DNA from: JAMXLO01 sp963696645
GTDB lineage: Bacteria; Pseudomonadota; Alphaproteobacteria; Acetobacterales; Acetobacteraceae
Length of the DNA stretch: 64,000 bases
NCBI GenBank assembly: GCA_963696645.1
Contig: CAVOKY010000005.1
Location: forward strand, 1 to 64,000
Direction of reading: 5' to 3'
In this document: piece by piece, positions 34,891 to 42,570 of the stretch
Layout: the number at the start of each line of letters is the position of its first letter
Numbering within the stretch: position 1 is the first letter of the stretch
Program-made: the position numbers and the translations under genes
The notes under the pieces: generated by a model
Database searches by the model: none
What the model saw: only the letters and a program-made list of their open reading frames with translations
What the model was told of the DNA's origin: nothing

Positions 34891-36380
34891 GTATCTGCTC
34901 AACCCCGGATTTGTTCTGCGTCTTGAGGGGTAATTCGACTACGCCCTGACGGGCCGAAAAAAACATTTGACGCGGTCACGGGCGAGTCGATTCTAAACCA
35001 GGGCGTGCCCGAACTTCCTGACCTCAACAAGCTGAGCCACAGTGAGAAGGATGCCCTGATCCGGGCGCTGTGGGCGCAGGTGCAATGCTTGGCGGCACGT
35101 GTTGCGGCGCTTGAAGCGAGGCTCGGCGAACCGTCGAAGACACCGGACAATTCCAGCCTGCCGCCGTCGAAGGGTCAGAAACCGAACCAGCCGGAGAAAA
35201 CCAAGCGCATCAGACCGCGCCAAGGCAGCCTGGGGCGCAAAGGTGGTGGTCGCCCGCTGGCCTGCCATCCCGACCAAACGGTAACCGCCAAGCCCACGGT
35301 CTGTGTACGTTGCCAGACTGTGCTGAGCGATGCGGATCAGGTGCTGCATGGGCGTTACGACAAGATCGACCTGCCGGTGGTGCGCCCCATGGTGACGCGT
35401 GTCGAACGGTATGCAGGACATTGTCCGTGCTGCGGTGGTGTCACTCTGGCGGCGGTACCCTCGGGCCTGGAAGACGGCTCGCCGTTCAGCGGGAATATCG
35501 TGGCGCTGGCGATCTACCTGCGCTTCACGCACGCGATCAGCTACCGTCGTTTGACGCAGTTATTTCTGCATCTCTATGCGCTGCAGATCAGTGAAGGTGC
35601 GTTGGATGCGATGTTGCAGCGTGCCAAACCCCGTTTCGACAACGAGGTTGCGGCAATTCTCGCCCGACTGCGCCGTTCGCGGATCGTCTGCTCCGATGAG
35701 ACTTCGGTGCGCATCGATGGCCGCACCCATTGGAACTGGGTGTTCCAGAACGAGCAGGTGGTAATCCACATCGTGCGCAACAGCCGTGCTGCCAGCGTGG
35801 TCACCGAGACGATGGCGGGCCACCGGCCGAGCATCTGGGTCTCCGATCTGTATGGCGCGCAGCAGGGGCATGCCGATCTATGGCAGGTCTGCCTGGCGCA
35901 CCAACTGAGAGACTGCAAATACGCCATCGAGGCAGGAGATACGATTTTCGCCCCACGCATGAAGGCGCTGCTACTGCGTGCCGTTGTGCTGGCACGGCGG
36001 CGCAAGAGCCTGGCCGAGAGCACGCGGCGTAACTATCAGAGCCGGCTCGATCGCGAATTGGATGCGATCATGGTACTCGCACCCACCAACCGACCCGGCA
36101 AGCGGCTGCGCAAACGTTACGGCAAGGTACGCGGCCACTTGTTCACATTTCTCGACCATCCGGAGGTTCCGCCGGATAACAATGGCAGTGAGAGGGAATT
36201 GCGACCCACAGCCACATATCGCAAGGTCACGGGTGGCTTCCGTTCTCAATGGGGTGCCGAACTGTTCGCTGGCGTTCGATCCGTCGTTGGTACCGCAGCA
36301 CGACGAGGAAAGCATGCGTACCAGGCTATTCTTGCAGTGCTAGCCGACGAATCCGTCCTTCAGCCGGGTTGAGCAGATAC
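34891..36380 (+). mobile_element. IS66-family insertion sequence, 1,490 bp
   Basis: The terminal inverted repeats are GTATCTGCTCAACCC at 34,891-34,905 and its complement GGGTTGAGCAGATAC at 36,366-36,380, a perfect 15-base match. They are flanked by an identical 8-bp target duplication. One transposase gene (tnpC-type) fills the element; the small tnpA/tnpB genes of larger IS66 members are absent. Clean ends and an intact gene indicate a recent insertion. Confidence 0.92.
35005..36372 (+). CDS. IS66-family transposase
   Basis: 455 residues from GTG 35,005. An N-terminal coiled-coil-like helix with leucines (LAARVAALEARLGEPSKTPDN) leads into SSLPPSKGQKPN. A zinc-finger-like segment follows (CVRCQTVL and GHCPCCGGV), then the catalytic domain with VCSDETSVRIDG (Asp-Glu), SIWVSDLYGAQQG, LCLAHQLRD-like QVCLAHQLRDCKY and PPDNNGSERELRP (Asn-rich motif with the final Glu). 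It ends in the right terminal repeat at 36,372. Motifs and size match the shorter IS66 type. Confidence 0.93.
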   Translation: MPELPDLNKLSHSEKDALIRALWAQVQCLAARVAALEARLGEPSKTPDNSSLPPSKGQKPNQPEKTKRIRPRQGSLGRKGGGRPLACHPDQTVTAKPTVCVRCQTVLSDADQVLHGRYDKIDLPVVRPMVTRVERYAGHCPCCGGVTLAAVPSGLEDGSPFSGNIVALAIYLRFTHAISYRRLTQLFLHLYALQISEGALDAMLQRAKPRFDNEVAAILARLRRSRIVCSDETSVRIDGRTHWNWVFQNEQVVIHIVRNSRAASVVTETMAGHRPSIWVSDLYGAQQGHADLWQVCLAHQLRDCKYAIEAGDTIFAPRMKALLLRAVVLARRRKSLAESTRRNYQSRLDRELDAIMVLAPTNRPGKRLRKRYGKVRGHLFTFLDHPEVPPDNNGSERELRPTATYRKVTGGFRSQWGAELFAGVRSVVGTAARRGKHAYQAILAVLADESVLQPG

Positions 36381-36388
36381 CATTTCCT
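36381..36388 (+). repeat. Right target-site duplication of the IS66 element
   Basis: The second copy of CATTTCCT, directly after the right inverted repeat. See the left copy at 34,883-34,890. Confidence 0.92.
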
Positions 36389-36802
36389 CATGCCGCACCT
36401 GGACGAACCTGAACTGGCCGTTGGTGCGGGCGAGTGCGCCGATGAAGCCGTTGATGCCGTCACCGGGGTAGCCGAAGATCGTGCGAACACCCCATTCATG
36501 CAGCCGGCGCCAGAAGAAGTCGCCAACGGTTTGGCTCATGCTCGCTGCCTTCATTTGCTGCTGATCGGTCCGCTCGGCCGCCGCGGCCGGGTCGTGGAAT
36601 GAACGCGGGTCGCATGCCGCCGTTGCAGCCGTCGCATCACGGAACGTCGATTGAAGTTACGCAAAGCAACTGTCTCACCATCAACGGGTGTGCCGGCGGT
36701 GCGCTGAAATGGCGCCTGCAACCGTTGGCAGTTCCGGCACGTTGTTTCTGCCATCGAAGGAGACGTGACGGTGCCAGCAACTCCCACGCAGCAACGGCAC
36801 TG

Positions 36803-37957
36803 CTATCGCCCGCGTGACGGAGGCCGATCGGATCGTGTCCGGGCGACGTTCGACTGCGTCAGCTTACGGCTGAGGAAAGCCAGCACGGCCGCCTCTTCCG
36901 CTTTCAGGCCGGTGCCGGGATCCGCAAGCTTCTCGTCCGCCCGCCGCTTCAGCGCTGCCAGCAGCGAGCCATCCAGATAGCCGTCGAAAATGACCGGGTG
37001 GATGTAGCACCTGCGGCAGATGGCCGGTGTATTCCCGAGCATCCTGGCGACTGCTTCCACCGCCTGGACCATGTTTCGCCTGGCCATCGTCTGTGTGTCG
37101 AAGGCCTCGAGCTCGCGGAACGCAAGCGCGGCAAGATTGGTCCCGGCCCAGGTACGAAAATCCTTCGCGGTGATCTCTTCGCCGGTGACTTCGCGCAGGT
37201 ACTCGTTCACATCGTCCGAATCGACGCCGCGCAGTTCGCCATCTTCGTCCTGGTACCGGAACAACTCCTGGCCCGGCAGTTCCTGGCAGCGGCGAACGAT
37301 CGCCGCCAGGCGCTTGCTGCGCAGATCGATGTGATGTTCGGTGCCGTGCTTGCCGCGAAAATCCAACATGACCCTGCTGGCGCCTGCGACCTTTACATGG
37401 TGGTTCCGCAGCGTGGTCAGGCCGTAGCTCTTGTTGCTGCGGGCGTATTCCTTGTTGCCGACGCGCATAAGGGTGGTTTCCAAAAGGCGCACGATGGCCG
37501 CCAGTACTTTCTCACGTGGCAGGCCGCGGCGGCTCAGATCCTCGTCGACCCGCTGCCTGATCTTCGGCAGCACTTTGCCGAACAGCAGCATCCTGCTGTA
37601 CTTGCTTTCGTCGCGCACCTGACGCCAGCGCGCGTGGTAGCGATACTGTTTGCGACGGCGCGCATCGCGTCCGACCGCTTGCAGATGACCATTTGGGATT
37701 GGACAGATCCACACATCTTCATAGGCCGGCGGGATGGCCAGCTTGCGAATGCGCATCAGCGTCTCCTCATCGAGCACCTTGCTGCCGTCAGGATGGCGGT
37801 AGCCGAATCCGTGTGGCGTGCGCACTCGTGTGATGCCGGGGCGTCGATCACTGGCATAGCGCAGCCTTGCCGCGCTTGCCGCCGCCTTGAGCTCCGCGAC
37901 GACCGTGCCGGCCGACGGCGGAGACGCTGTGCCGGCCGATATTGCAAGCTTGCTCAT
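36803..37957 (-). CDS. DNA topoisomerase IB
   Basis: A 384-residue bacterial (poxvirus-like) type IB topoisomerase, which relaxes supercoils through a 3'-phosphotyrosine. The N-terminal domain has GYRHPDGSKVLDEETLMRI and PPAYEDVWICP. The catalytic domain has RVGNKEYARSNKSYGLTTLR (active-site arginine and lysine), FRGKHGTEH, DFRTWAGTNLAAL and CRRCYIHPVIF, where the tyrosine is the nucleophile. All active-site residues look intact. Length is about 30-40 residues above the minimal family because of a C-terminal tail. It is flanked by two gene-free stretches, so it is monocistronic. Confidence 0.92.
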   Translation of the reverse strand: MSKLAISAGTASPPSAGTVVAELKAAASAARLRYASDRRPGITRVRTPHGFGYRHPDGSKVLDEETLMRIRKLAIPPAYEDVWICPIPNGHLQAVGRDARRRKQYRYHARWRQVRDESKYSRMLLFGKVLPKIRQRVDEDLSRRGLPREKVLAAIVRLLETTLMRVGNKEYARSNKSYGLTTLRNHHVKVAGASRVMLDFRGKHGTEHHIDLRSKRLAAIVRRCQELPGQELFRYQDEDGELRGVDSDDVNEYLREVTGEEITAKDFRTWAGTNLAALAFRELEAFDTQTMARRNMVQAVEAVARMLGNTPAICRRCYIHPVIFDGYLDGSLLAALKRRADEKLADPGTGLKAEEAAVLAFLSRKLTQSNVARTRSDRPPSRGR

Positions 37958-38137
37958 GTGCGATGCAGAAGCTCCGTCAAAGGTCAGGGCTTAAGCCATC
38001 GCGCAGGTCATCCGGTTCCGTGCTGATACCGGGCGCCGGAATGTTTGATACTCGGCCAACTGTTGCTTCACCGTTGGCCGCGCGGGACGGTCGCGGGGAG
38101 CATTCCGGCCTTTTCCACAGACACTGCGTCGCAACGG

Positions 38138-38161
38138 ATGGCCGGGACGGGGCCCGGCCAT
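38138..38161. repeat. Palindromic intergenic repeat unit
   Basis: ATGGCCGGG at 38,138-38,146 and CCCGGCCAT at 38,153-38,161 form a perfect 9-bp stem with a 6-base loop. The unit shares its stem motif with the inverted pair at 38,469-38,552. Confidence 0.6.
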
Positions 38162-38468
38162 GACGGGGAAGGCTCAATCGACATCGCGCCATTCGACACG
38201 GCTGACGCCGGATTGCACGGCGATCTCGCGTACCAGGGCGGAGGACCAGTCGGGATAGGCGCCGTTGTATCGGCCGTTGCAGTCAGTTGGCCTGGATCAT
38301 CGTGACGGCAAGGTCCGGGACGCCGTGCGCCGCGCCGGATTTGACTTCGCCCTCGCAACAAGCAATCCCTTGCGGAACAGTGACGGAATGGTCACGCTCG
38401 CCCATGGGACGTCTCATTTTATACAGGCCGGCGGAATGCTTGACCTTCAACCATCCCTCGCTCGATTG

Positions 38469-38552
38469 TCATGGCTGGGCTTGTCCGGACTTGTCCCGGT
38501 CAGCCGTCGCGGCACGGTCCCGGTGACGATGGCCAGGACAAGCCCGCCATGA
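38469..38552. repeat. Inverted repeat pair, about 17 bp each
   Basis: TCATGGCTGGGCTTGTCC at 38,469-38,486 is mirrored by GGACAAGCCCGCCATGA at 38,536-38,552, with one mismatch or gap and about 50 bases between the arms. Inside lies a partial copy (GGACTTGTCCCGG). It ends shortly before the TPR gene and may be a dispersed repeat or a terminator-like hairpin. Confidence 0.55.
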
Positions 38553-38621
38553 CGATCAAACGAGGGGTTCGACGACGGCGCCTGGTATGATCGGAACAAG
38601 GACAGGATCGGTCGGGAAACC

Positions 38622-40139
38622 ATGCGGCACGCGGTGAAACACGTTTTCCATACCGGCCGCGAGTTCCTGACTCACTGGATGGTGGCCGGACTTGTCGTCG
38701 CGGCGACCGGGGTCGCGCCGGATCACTGGGTAGCGAACCTGGTGGCGCATCTGCATATACCCGCGCAAGCGCAGCATCTCTGGGGCGCCGATATCGATGT
38801 ACGCTGGGTGTTGCTGGCGGCAGGTCTGACGCTGGTGGTGGGCGACATTGCCTGGCGGCGGACACGTCCAGCGCAGGCGGTGGTGCAGGCTGCGCCGGTG
38901 GCGTCGGATGCGGCGACGCCGCCGCTGCCGCTGCCTGACAAGCCCTCGATCGCCGTGCTGCCGTTCACCAATCTCAGTGGCGATCCAGCCCAGGAGTATT
39001 TCTCCGACGGCATCACCGAGGACATCATCATCGAGCTGTCGCGGTTCCGCGCACTCTTCGTGATCGCGCGCAACAGCACGTTCACCTACAAGGACAAACC
39101 GGTGGACGTGCGCCAGGTGGCGCGGGAACTGGGCGTGCGCTACGTGCTGGAAGGCAGCGCCCGCAAGGCCGGCAATCGCGCGCGGGTCAGCGCCCAGTTG
39201 GTCGATGCCGTCACCGGCAACCATCTGTGGGCCGAGAGCTTCGACCGGACGCTGGAGGATGTGTTCGCCCTCCAGCAGGACGTGACGCGCGGCATCGTGA
39301 CGGCGGTGGCGCCAGAGGTGGAGCTGGCGGAAATGGCCAATGCCCGCCGGGCCAGCCCGAACGACGGCGCCATCCGCCTTACCTGGCGCGCCCAAGGGCT
39401 GCTGAACGAGGGCGTGCGCAAGGGCCAGTCAGCGCTCGTGCTGGAGGCCATCGACACGGCGCAGCAGGCGATCGCCGCTGATCCCGCATCGCTTACCGCC
39501 TACAACGTGGTGGCCTGGGGGGAATGGTCGTGCCACTCGTACCGGTGGGGGCCGGACCCAGCGAAGGCGCTCGGCGCGATGTGGTCGGCCGTCGAGCATA
39601 TGCTGGCGATCGATGCGCTGGACCACCGGACGCTGACGATTTGCGGCGTGCTGCGGGTAGTCCAGGGCGAGCAGCAGCGCGGCCTCGCCGATCTGCGCCG
39701 GGCGCTCGAGGTCAATCCGAACTCATCGATGTCGCTGATGTGGCTGGCGTTTTGCGAGGCCATGACGGGCCTGGGCGAGGATGCCAGGGAACACGCGTTG
39801 CTGTCGCTGCGGCTGAACCCGCGGGATTTCTGGATCGGCGTCGCTCACCTGGCGCTGGCGATGGTGAGCTTTTCCGCACGCGATTACGCGGAGGCCGCGC
39901 GCTGGACCGATCTGGCGATCCAGGCGGAGCCGGCGGTGCCGTTCCGGCGCGCCGTCATGATCGCCTGTTGCGCGCAGATCGGCGACATGGAGCGGGCGGC
40001 GCGGGAACGCGCGGTGCTCGACGGGTTTGCGCCGGACTTCCTGGCCAGCCTGTTCCGGGCCGAGGTCCAGGTGTTCGGCCGGCCGGAGGATATGGCACTG
40101 CTGCTGGATGGTCTGCGGCTGGCGGGGGTGAGCGGCTGA
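38622..40139 (+). CDS. Membrane-anchored protein with FlgO/TolB-like domain and TPR repeats
   Basis: A 505-residue protein. Two hydrophobic segments lie in the first 85 residues (HWMVAGLVVAATGVA and VRWVLLAAGLTLVVGDIAW). From about 107 comes the block KPSIAVLPFTNLSGDPAQEYFSDG, DIIIELSRFRALFVIARNS, ELGVRYVLEGSARKAGNR and AESFDRTLEDVFALQQDV, found C-terminal to adenylate-cyclase or CadC-type sensor domains. The last 280 residues are TPR-like helices. No cyclase or DNA-binding domain precedes it here, so it is probably a stand-alone scaffold or sensor, facing the periplasm if the second helix is the anchor. Function unknown. Confidence 0.75.
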   Translation: MRHAVKHVFHTGREFLTHWMVAGLVVAATGVAPDHWVANLVAHLHIPAQAQHLWGADIDVRWVLLAAGLTLVVGDIAWRRTRPAQAVVQAAPVASDAATPPLPLPDKPSIAVLPFTNLSGDPAQEYFSDGITEDIIIELSRFRALFVIARNSTFTYKDKPVDVRQVARELGVRYVLEGSARKAGNRARVSAQLVDAVTGNHLWAESFDRTLEDVFALQQDVTRGIVTAVAPEVELAEMANARRASPNDGAIRLTWRAQGLLNEGVRKGQSALVLEAIDTAQQAIAADPASLTAYNVVAWGEWSCHSYRWGPDPAKALGAMWSAVEHMLAIDALDHRTLTICGVLRVVQGEQQRGLADLRRALEVNPNSSMSLMWLAFCEAMTGLGEDAREHALLSLRLNPRDFWIGVAHLALAMVSFSARDYAEAARWTDLAIQAEPAVPFRRAVMIACCAQIGDMERAARERAVLDGFAPDFLASLFRAEVQVFGRPEDMALLLDGLRLAGVSG

Positions 40140-40374
40140 TATTCGCGAGGGGTGGCCATCGGGGGGCCGTTCCGTGTCTCGCTGGCGTCTCGTTGCCCGT
40201 ACGGTGAGATGGTAATTTCTGGACTGATCAGCGGGGGTGCCGACCGCTGCACTTTTCCTGGGCGATCCTTAATCCACCGGTGTCGAGGTTGTTTCACATA
40301 GTTTGCCGCACGGCGTTGCCTGCACCACGCTGGCGCGGTCATGCCAGCCGTCGGCGTGGCACGGGGCGGGCTTG

Positions 40375-41109
40375 TCAGGTAACGGCGATGGCTGAGGCCG
40401 GGTCGTCGAGGGCGCGGAGGTGCGGGGTGGTGCCGTGGGCGATGAGGGGCAGCAGGTCGGGCGGCGGTGGGCCGAAGTCGCAGTTGGCCGGCAGACCACC
40501 GGCGGCACGGATCAGCGCGGCACGGCGGGGGTGGATGATCGCATACTGCTCGGCCTCGGCGGCCAGGTCGGCGACTGGTGCGGCCTCCGGCGGCGGTTCG
40601 GGCGGTGGTGGCGGCTCGGGCGGTGCCGGCTGGGCGATCGGCGCGGGCGGGGTGCGGCCCAGCGCGTTGGCCATCAGGCCCATGGCGGCGTGCTCGGTCC
40701 AGGCGGCCTGATCGAGCGTGGCGTTGTTGGCCTCGCGCTTCTGGCGGATCGCCTGGACGCGCAGCAGCAGGCGGCGAGCGGCGGAGGCCTGGCGCATCAT
40801 GGCGAGGGACAGGGTGTTGCATCGCAGCACCAGCGCGGTGTCGATGTCGTGGCGGCGGGCCAGGCGGATGCAGTCGGTCGCCTGGGCTTGGGCTGCGATG
40901 CACTGCACGGCGAGGTGGGCCTCATCGGCGTTGGCCGGCAGCATGGACGCGACGCGGGCGATGGCGTCGTTGTCGCGGCGGATCAGGTCCTCGGGGGAGT
41001 CGCTGACCGGGGGCGGCAGCGCGGCACACAGGGTGTGGATGACCTGGTGGAAGGTGTCCCTGGGGAGCTGGAGGGAGAGGTCGAGGGGGTGGTTGGGGAA
41101 GCTGTCCAT
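40375..41109 (-). CDS. Hypothetical protein with proline-rich linker
   Basis: 244 residues from ATG 41,107-41,109; the frame extends 12 codons further to 41,145 but there crosses an AT-rich promoter-like segment. I know no named function. The N-terminal 150 residues are helical (FHQVIHTLCAALPP, MLPANADEAHLAVQCIAAQA, ARRHDIDTALVLRCNTLSLAMMRQ). A low-complexity linker of prolines and glutamates follows (PPEPPPPPEPPPE), then a short C-terminal block ending GTTPHLRALDDPAS. No signal peptide is seen. Similar proteins appear in Acetobacteraceae from memory, but this is not checked. Confidence 0.6.
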   Translation of the reverse strand: MDSFPNHPLDLSLQLPRDTFHQVIHTLCAALPPPVSDSPEDLIRRDNDAIARVASMLPANADEAHLAVQCIAAQAQATDCIRLARRHDIDTALVLRCNTLSLAMMRQASAARRLLLRVQAIRQKREANNATLDQAAWTEHAAMGLMANALGRTPPAPIAQPAPPEPPPPPEPPPEAAPVADLAAEAEQYAIIHPRRAALIRAAGGLPANCDFGPPPPDLLPLIAHGTTPHLRALDDPASAIAVT

Positions 41110-41121
41110 GGCGGCGTGTAT

Positions 41122-41146
41122 GCCGTTATATATAATAACTGTCAAG
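41122..41146 (-). promoter_or_regulatory. AT-rich promoter-like segment with palindrome
   Basis: In very GC-rich surroundings, the minus strand reads TTGACA, then GTTATTATATATAACGG. The decamer TTATATATAA is a perfect palindrome. TTGACA fits a -35 box but no good -10 lies 17 bases on, so the palindrome may be an operator or an alternative -10 region. It is just upstream of the ATG of the hypothetical protein. Confidence 0.35.
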
Positions 41147-41189
41147 TGTTATTCAGGATGGGGCGCGGGGGCGAACTCAATGGGCGGGG

Positions 41190-41318
41190 GATTGCTTCGT
41201 CGCTGCGCTCCTAACAAGAAAGAGTTGCGACCGCCAGGACCGGAAAACGGCGGAAATCCTGGCTCTTTCATCCAGGGCCGGTCGGCCAGCGGCCGGTATG
41301 GAACTCGCAATGACAGGG
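41190..41318. repeat. Split REP-like intergenic repeat
   Basis: ATTGCTTCGTCGCTGCGCTCCT at about 41,190-41,211 (shown in part as a known intergenic motif) and CTCGCAATGAC at about 41,305-41,315 are the two halves of a dispersed palindromic repeat. The arms ATTGC and GCAAT pair. They are separated here by about 95 bases instead of adjoining. The rest of 41,110-41,578 contains nothing recognisable. Confidence 0.45.
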
Positions 41319-41578
41319 GGGCGGCGGGGATTGCCATGGTGCTGAGGTCTTGGCGGTGACGGGGAAAGGCGGGGGGTTGGTGTGGCGTTGAGGTCGTTGC
41401 ACCGACAAGGGATGGCGGGGGTGCTTCAGTCGCGGTCAGCGGGTCGTTGCTGTCGCAGATCCCGGTTCATACGCGCGGACGGCGACCATCAGCAGCGGCT
41501 GTCTGTCGATCCCGATGCCGTACCGGCGCTGATGCAGATTGTCGTGTTCCCAACCGGCCGTCGGTGACCGCGGCTGCA

Positions 41579-42136
41579 CTACGCCAGCAGAAGGGCCTTG
41601 TTGGAATCCTCGAACAGCCGACGCGCCTTGGCCACGTCGTATGGGCGCTCGTGCAGCGACTCGGGATCCCACTCGCTGCGCTCCTGCTTGAGGAAATCAC
41701 CGCCATAGACGTGAATCGCGCCGGTCAACCGCGGGATCGGATTGGTCACCGAGTGAATGATGTCCGGCCCCATCGGCGTGCAGTCGCCGCGACACAGCGA
41801 ACGAGCGCCGGCGGCCTCGATTTCTCGATCGGCATCGGCCGGCAGGCGGCGCCAGTAGATGTTGTCCTCGCGTCCGGTATAGATGCCGATCACCGCCCAC
41901 ACACGATGGTCATGCGGCATGATGGTCATGCCTGGCCCCCAGACCAGGTTGAGCACCGTCAGGTTCGGTGCGCGGTGGATCACGTTGATGCCGGCCCGCT
42001 GCGGCTCGCCAAGCGCGGCGATCACAGTGTCCGGTTCGCTGACGGCGCGGGCGACCACGTCGCGGACTGCCTTGTGGCTGGCGTCCTGCGTCACAGCGGC
42101 TTGGCAGTCGGCGAAGAACCGGTCGAGGTCGAGCAT
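41579..42136 (-). CDS. Cysteine-dioxygenase-like cupin protein
   Basis: 185 residues from ATG 42,134-42,136, with GGAG 9 bases upstream; the frame to 42,253 has no support. The double-stranded beta-helix metal site is visible: LNLVWGPGMTIMPHDH (His-x-His), then WAVIGIYTGREDNIYWRR, GDCTPMGPDIIHSVTNP (third His) and TGAIHVYGGDF (possible fourth ligand). This matches the predicted metal-dependent cupins near cysteine or 3-mercaptopropionate dioxygenases (COG5553). The substrate is unknown. The gene is monocistronic. Confidence 0.8.
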   Translation of the reverse strand: MLDLDRFFADCQAAVTQDASHKAVRDVVARAVSEPDTVIAALGEPQRAGINVIHRAPNLTVLNLVWGPGMTIMPHDHRVWAVIGIYTGREDNIYWRRLPADADREIEAAGARSLCRGDCTPMGPDIIHSVTNPIPRLTGAIHVYGGDFLKQERSEWDPESLHERPYDVAKARRLFEDSNKALLLA

Positions 42137-42570
42137 CGGGTTTCTCCTCGGAGGGTGTTTACTGGGGGAATGTAGCCGATTTTCGGGGCTGGGGAGCAAG
42201 AAATTCCGGTAGGGTCGGGTGAGTTGAGCGCAGTCCAACTGCCGCATAGGCACAGGGCTGTTGGCTATCCGTCAGCTTGGTATGTATACGGGCCAACCGC
42301 CGTACCGCGACATGGCACACGATGAGGCGGAACAGCTACGGCATTTGCTCGGCAAAGAATGCCCCGGCAGTCCGGGCGAGGGAGTTGTGCGTCGGGGTGA
42401 GGCACATCCGCAAAACCCAACATAGCATGTCAAAGCTGATGCAGAGGATTCCCAGGTGCTGCATCGGCACTGTGCCATCCGACAAGGCCGCTCGTATGGC
42501 ACGAGTCTCGGCCGCGGTTGCTAGCGCAGCAGCGGCAACGCGATACGCGCATAACGAACTCATAGTGGAC
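42137..42570. other. Gene-free stretch
   Basis: About 430 bp between the cupin gene and the end of the membrane glycosyltransferase gene. Frames on both strands give biased peptides rich in cysteine, arginine or alanine without any family motif. No RNA gene or hairpin array is seen. It is AT-richer than the neighbours and could be remnant mobile DNA. Confidence 0.35.

Larger units (their letters stand above)
33249..36539 (-). pseudogene. Thiamine-diphosphate-dependent enzyme (pyruvate oxidase/acetolactate synthase type), interrupted by IS66 element
   Basis: The gene starts at ATG 36,537-36,539 (VGDFFWRRLHEWGVRTIFGYPGDGINGF, shown in part). It runs to RHEEM at the IS66 insertion and resumes beyond it at EMAAFMASAYAKF with the PYR-domain motif CMATSGPGASHL. 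A one-base loss near 34,415 (after AADVLN) shifts the frame. The C-terminal piece from 34,238 continues through LMIGSGFPYAEFL to the thiamine-diphosphate motif, VGDGATQMN...VVCVFNNQDLNQ, and stops at 33,249. The family is POX/PDC/AHAS-like. With the element removed and the frame repaired the protein would be about 600 residues. The native substrate is probably pyruvate, by analogy only. Confidence 0.85.
37958..38621. other. Long gene-free stretch carrying palindromic repeats
   Basis: About 660 bp between the divergent topoisomerase IB and the TPR protein. Frames here show no family. It holds two palindromic units, listed separately at 38,138 and 38,469, related to the ATGGCCGGG-type intergenic repeats common in this bacterial group. 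Promoters for both flanking genes must lie here but no clear consensus is visible. Confidence 0.5.

Noticed and set aside
40420..41214. Plus-strand frame of 264 residues opposite the hypothetical protein
   Set aside because: It is a glycine/arginine repeat-like shadow of the proline-rich linker on the minus strand.
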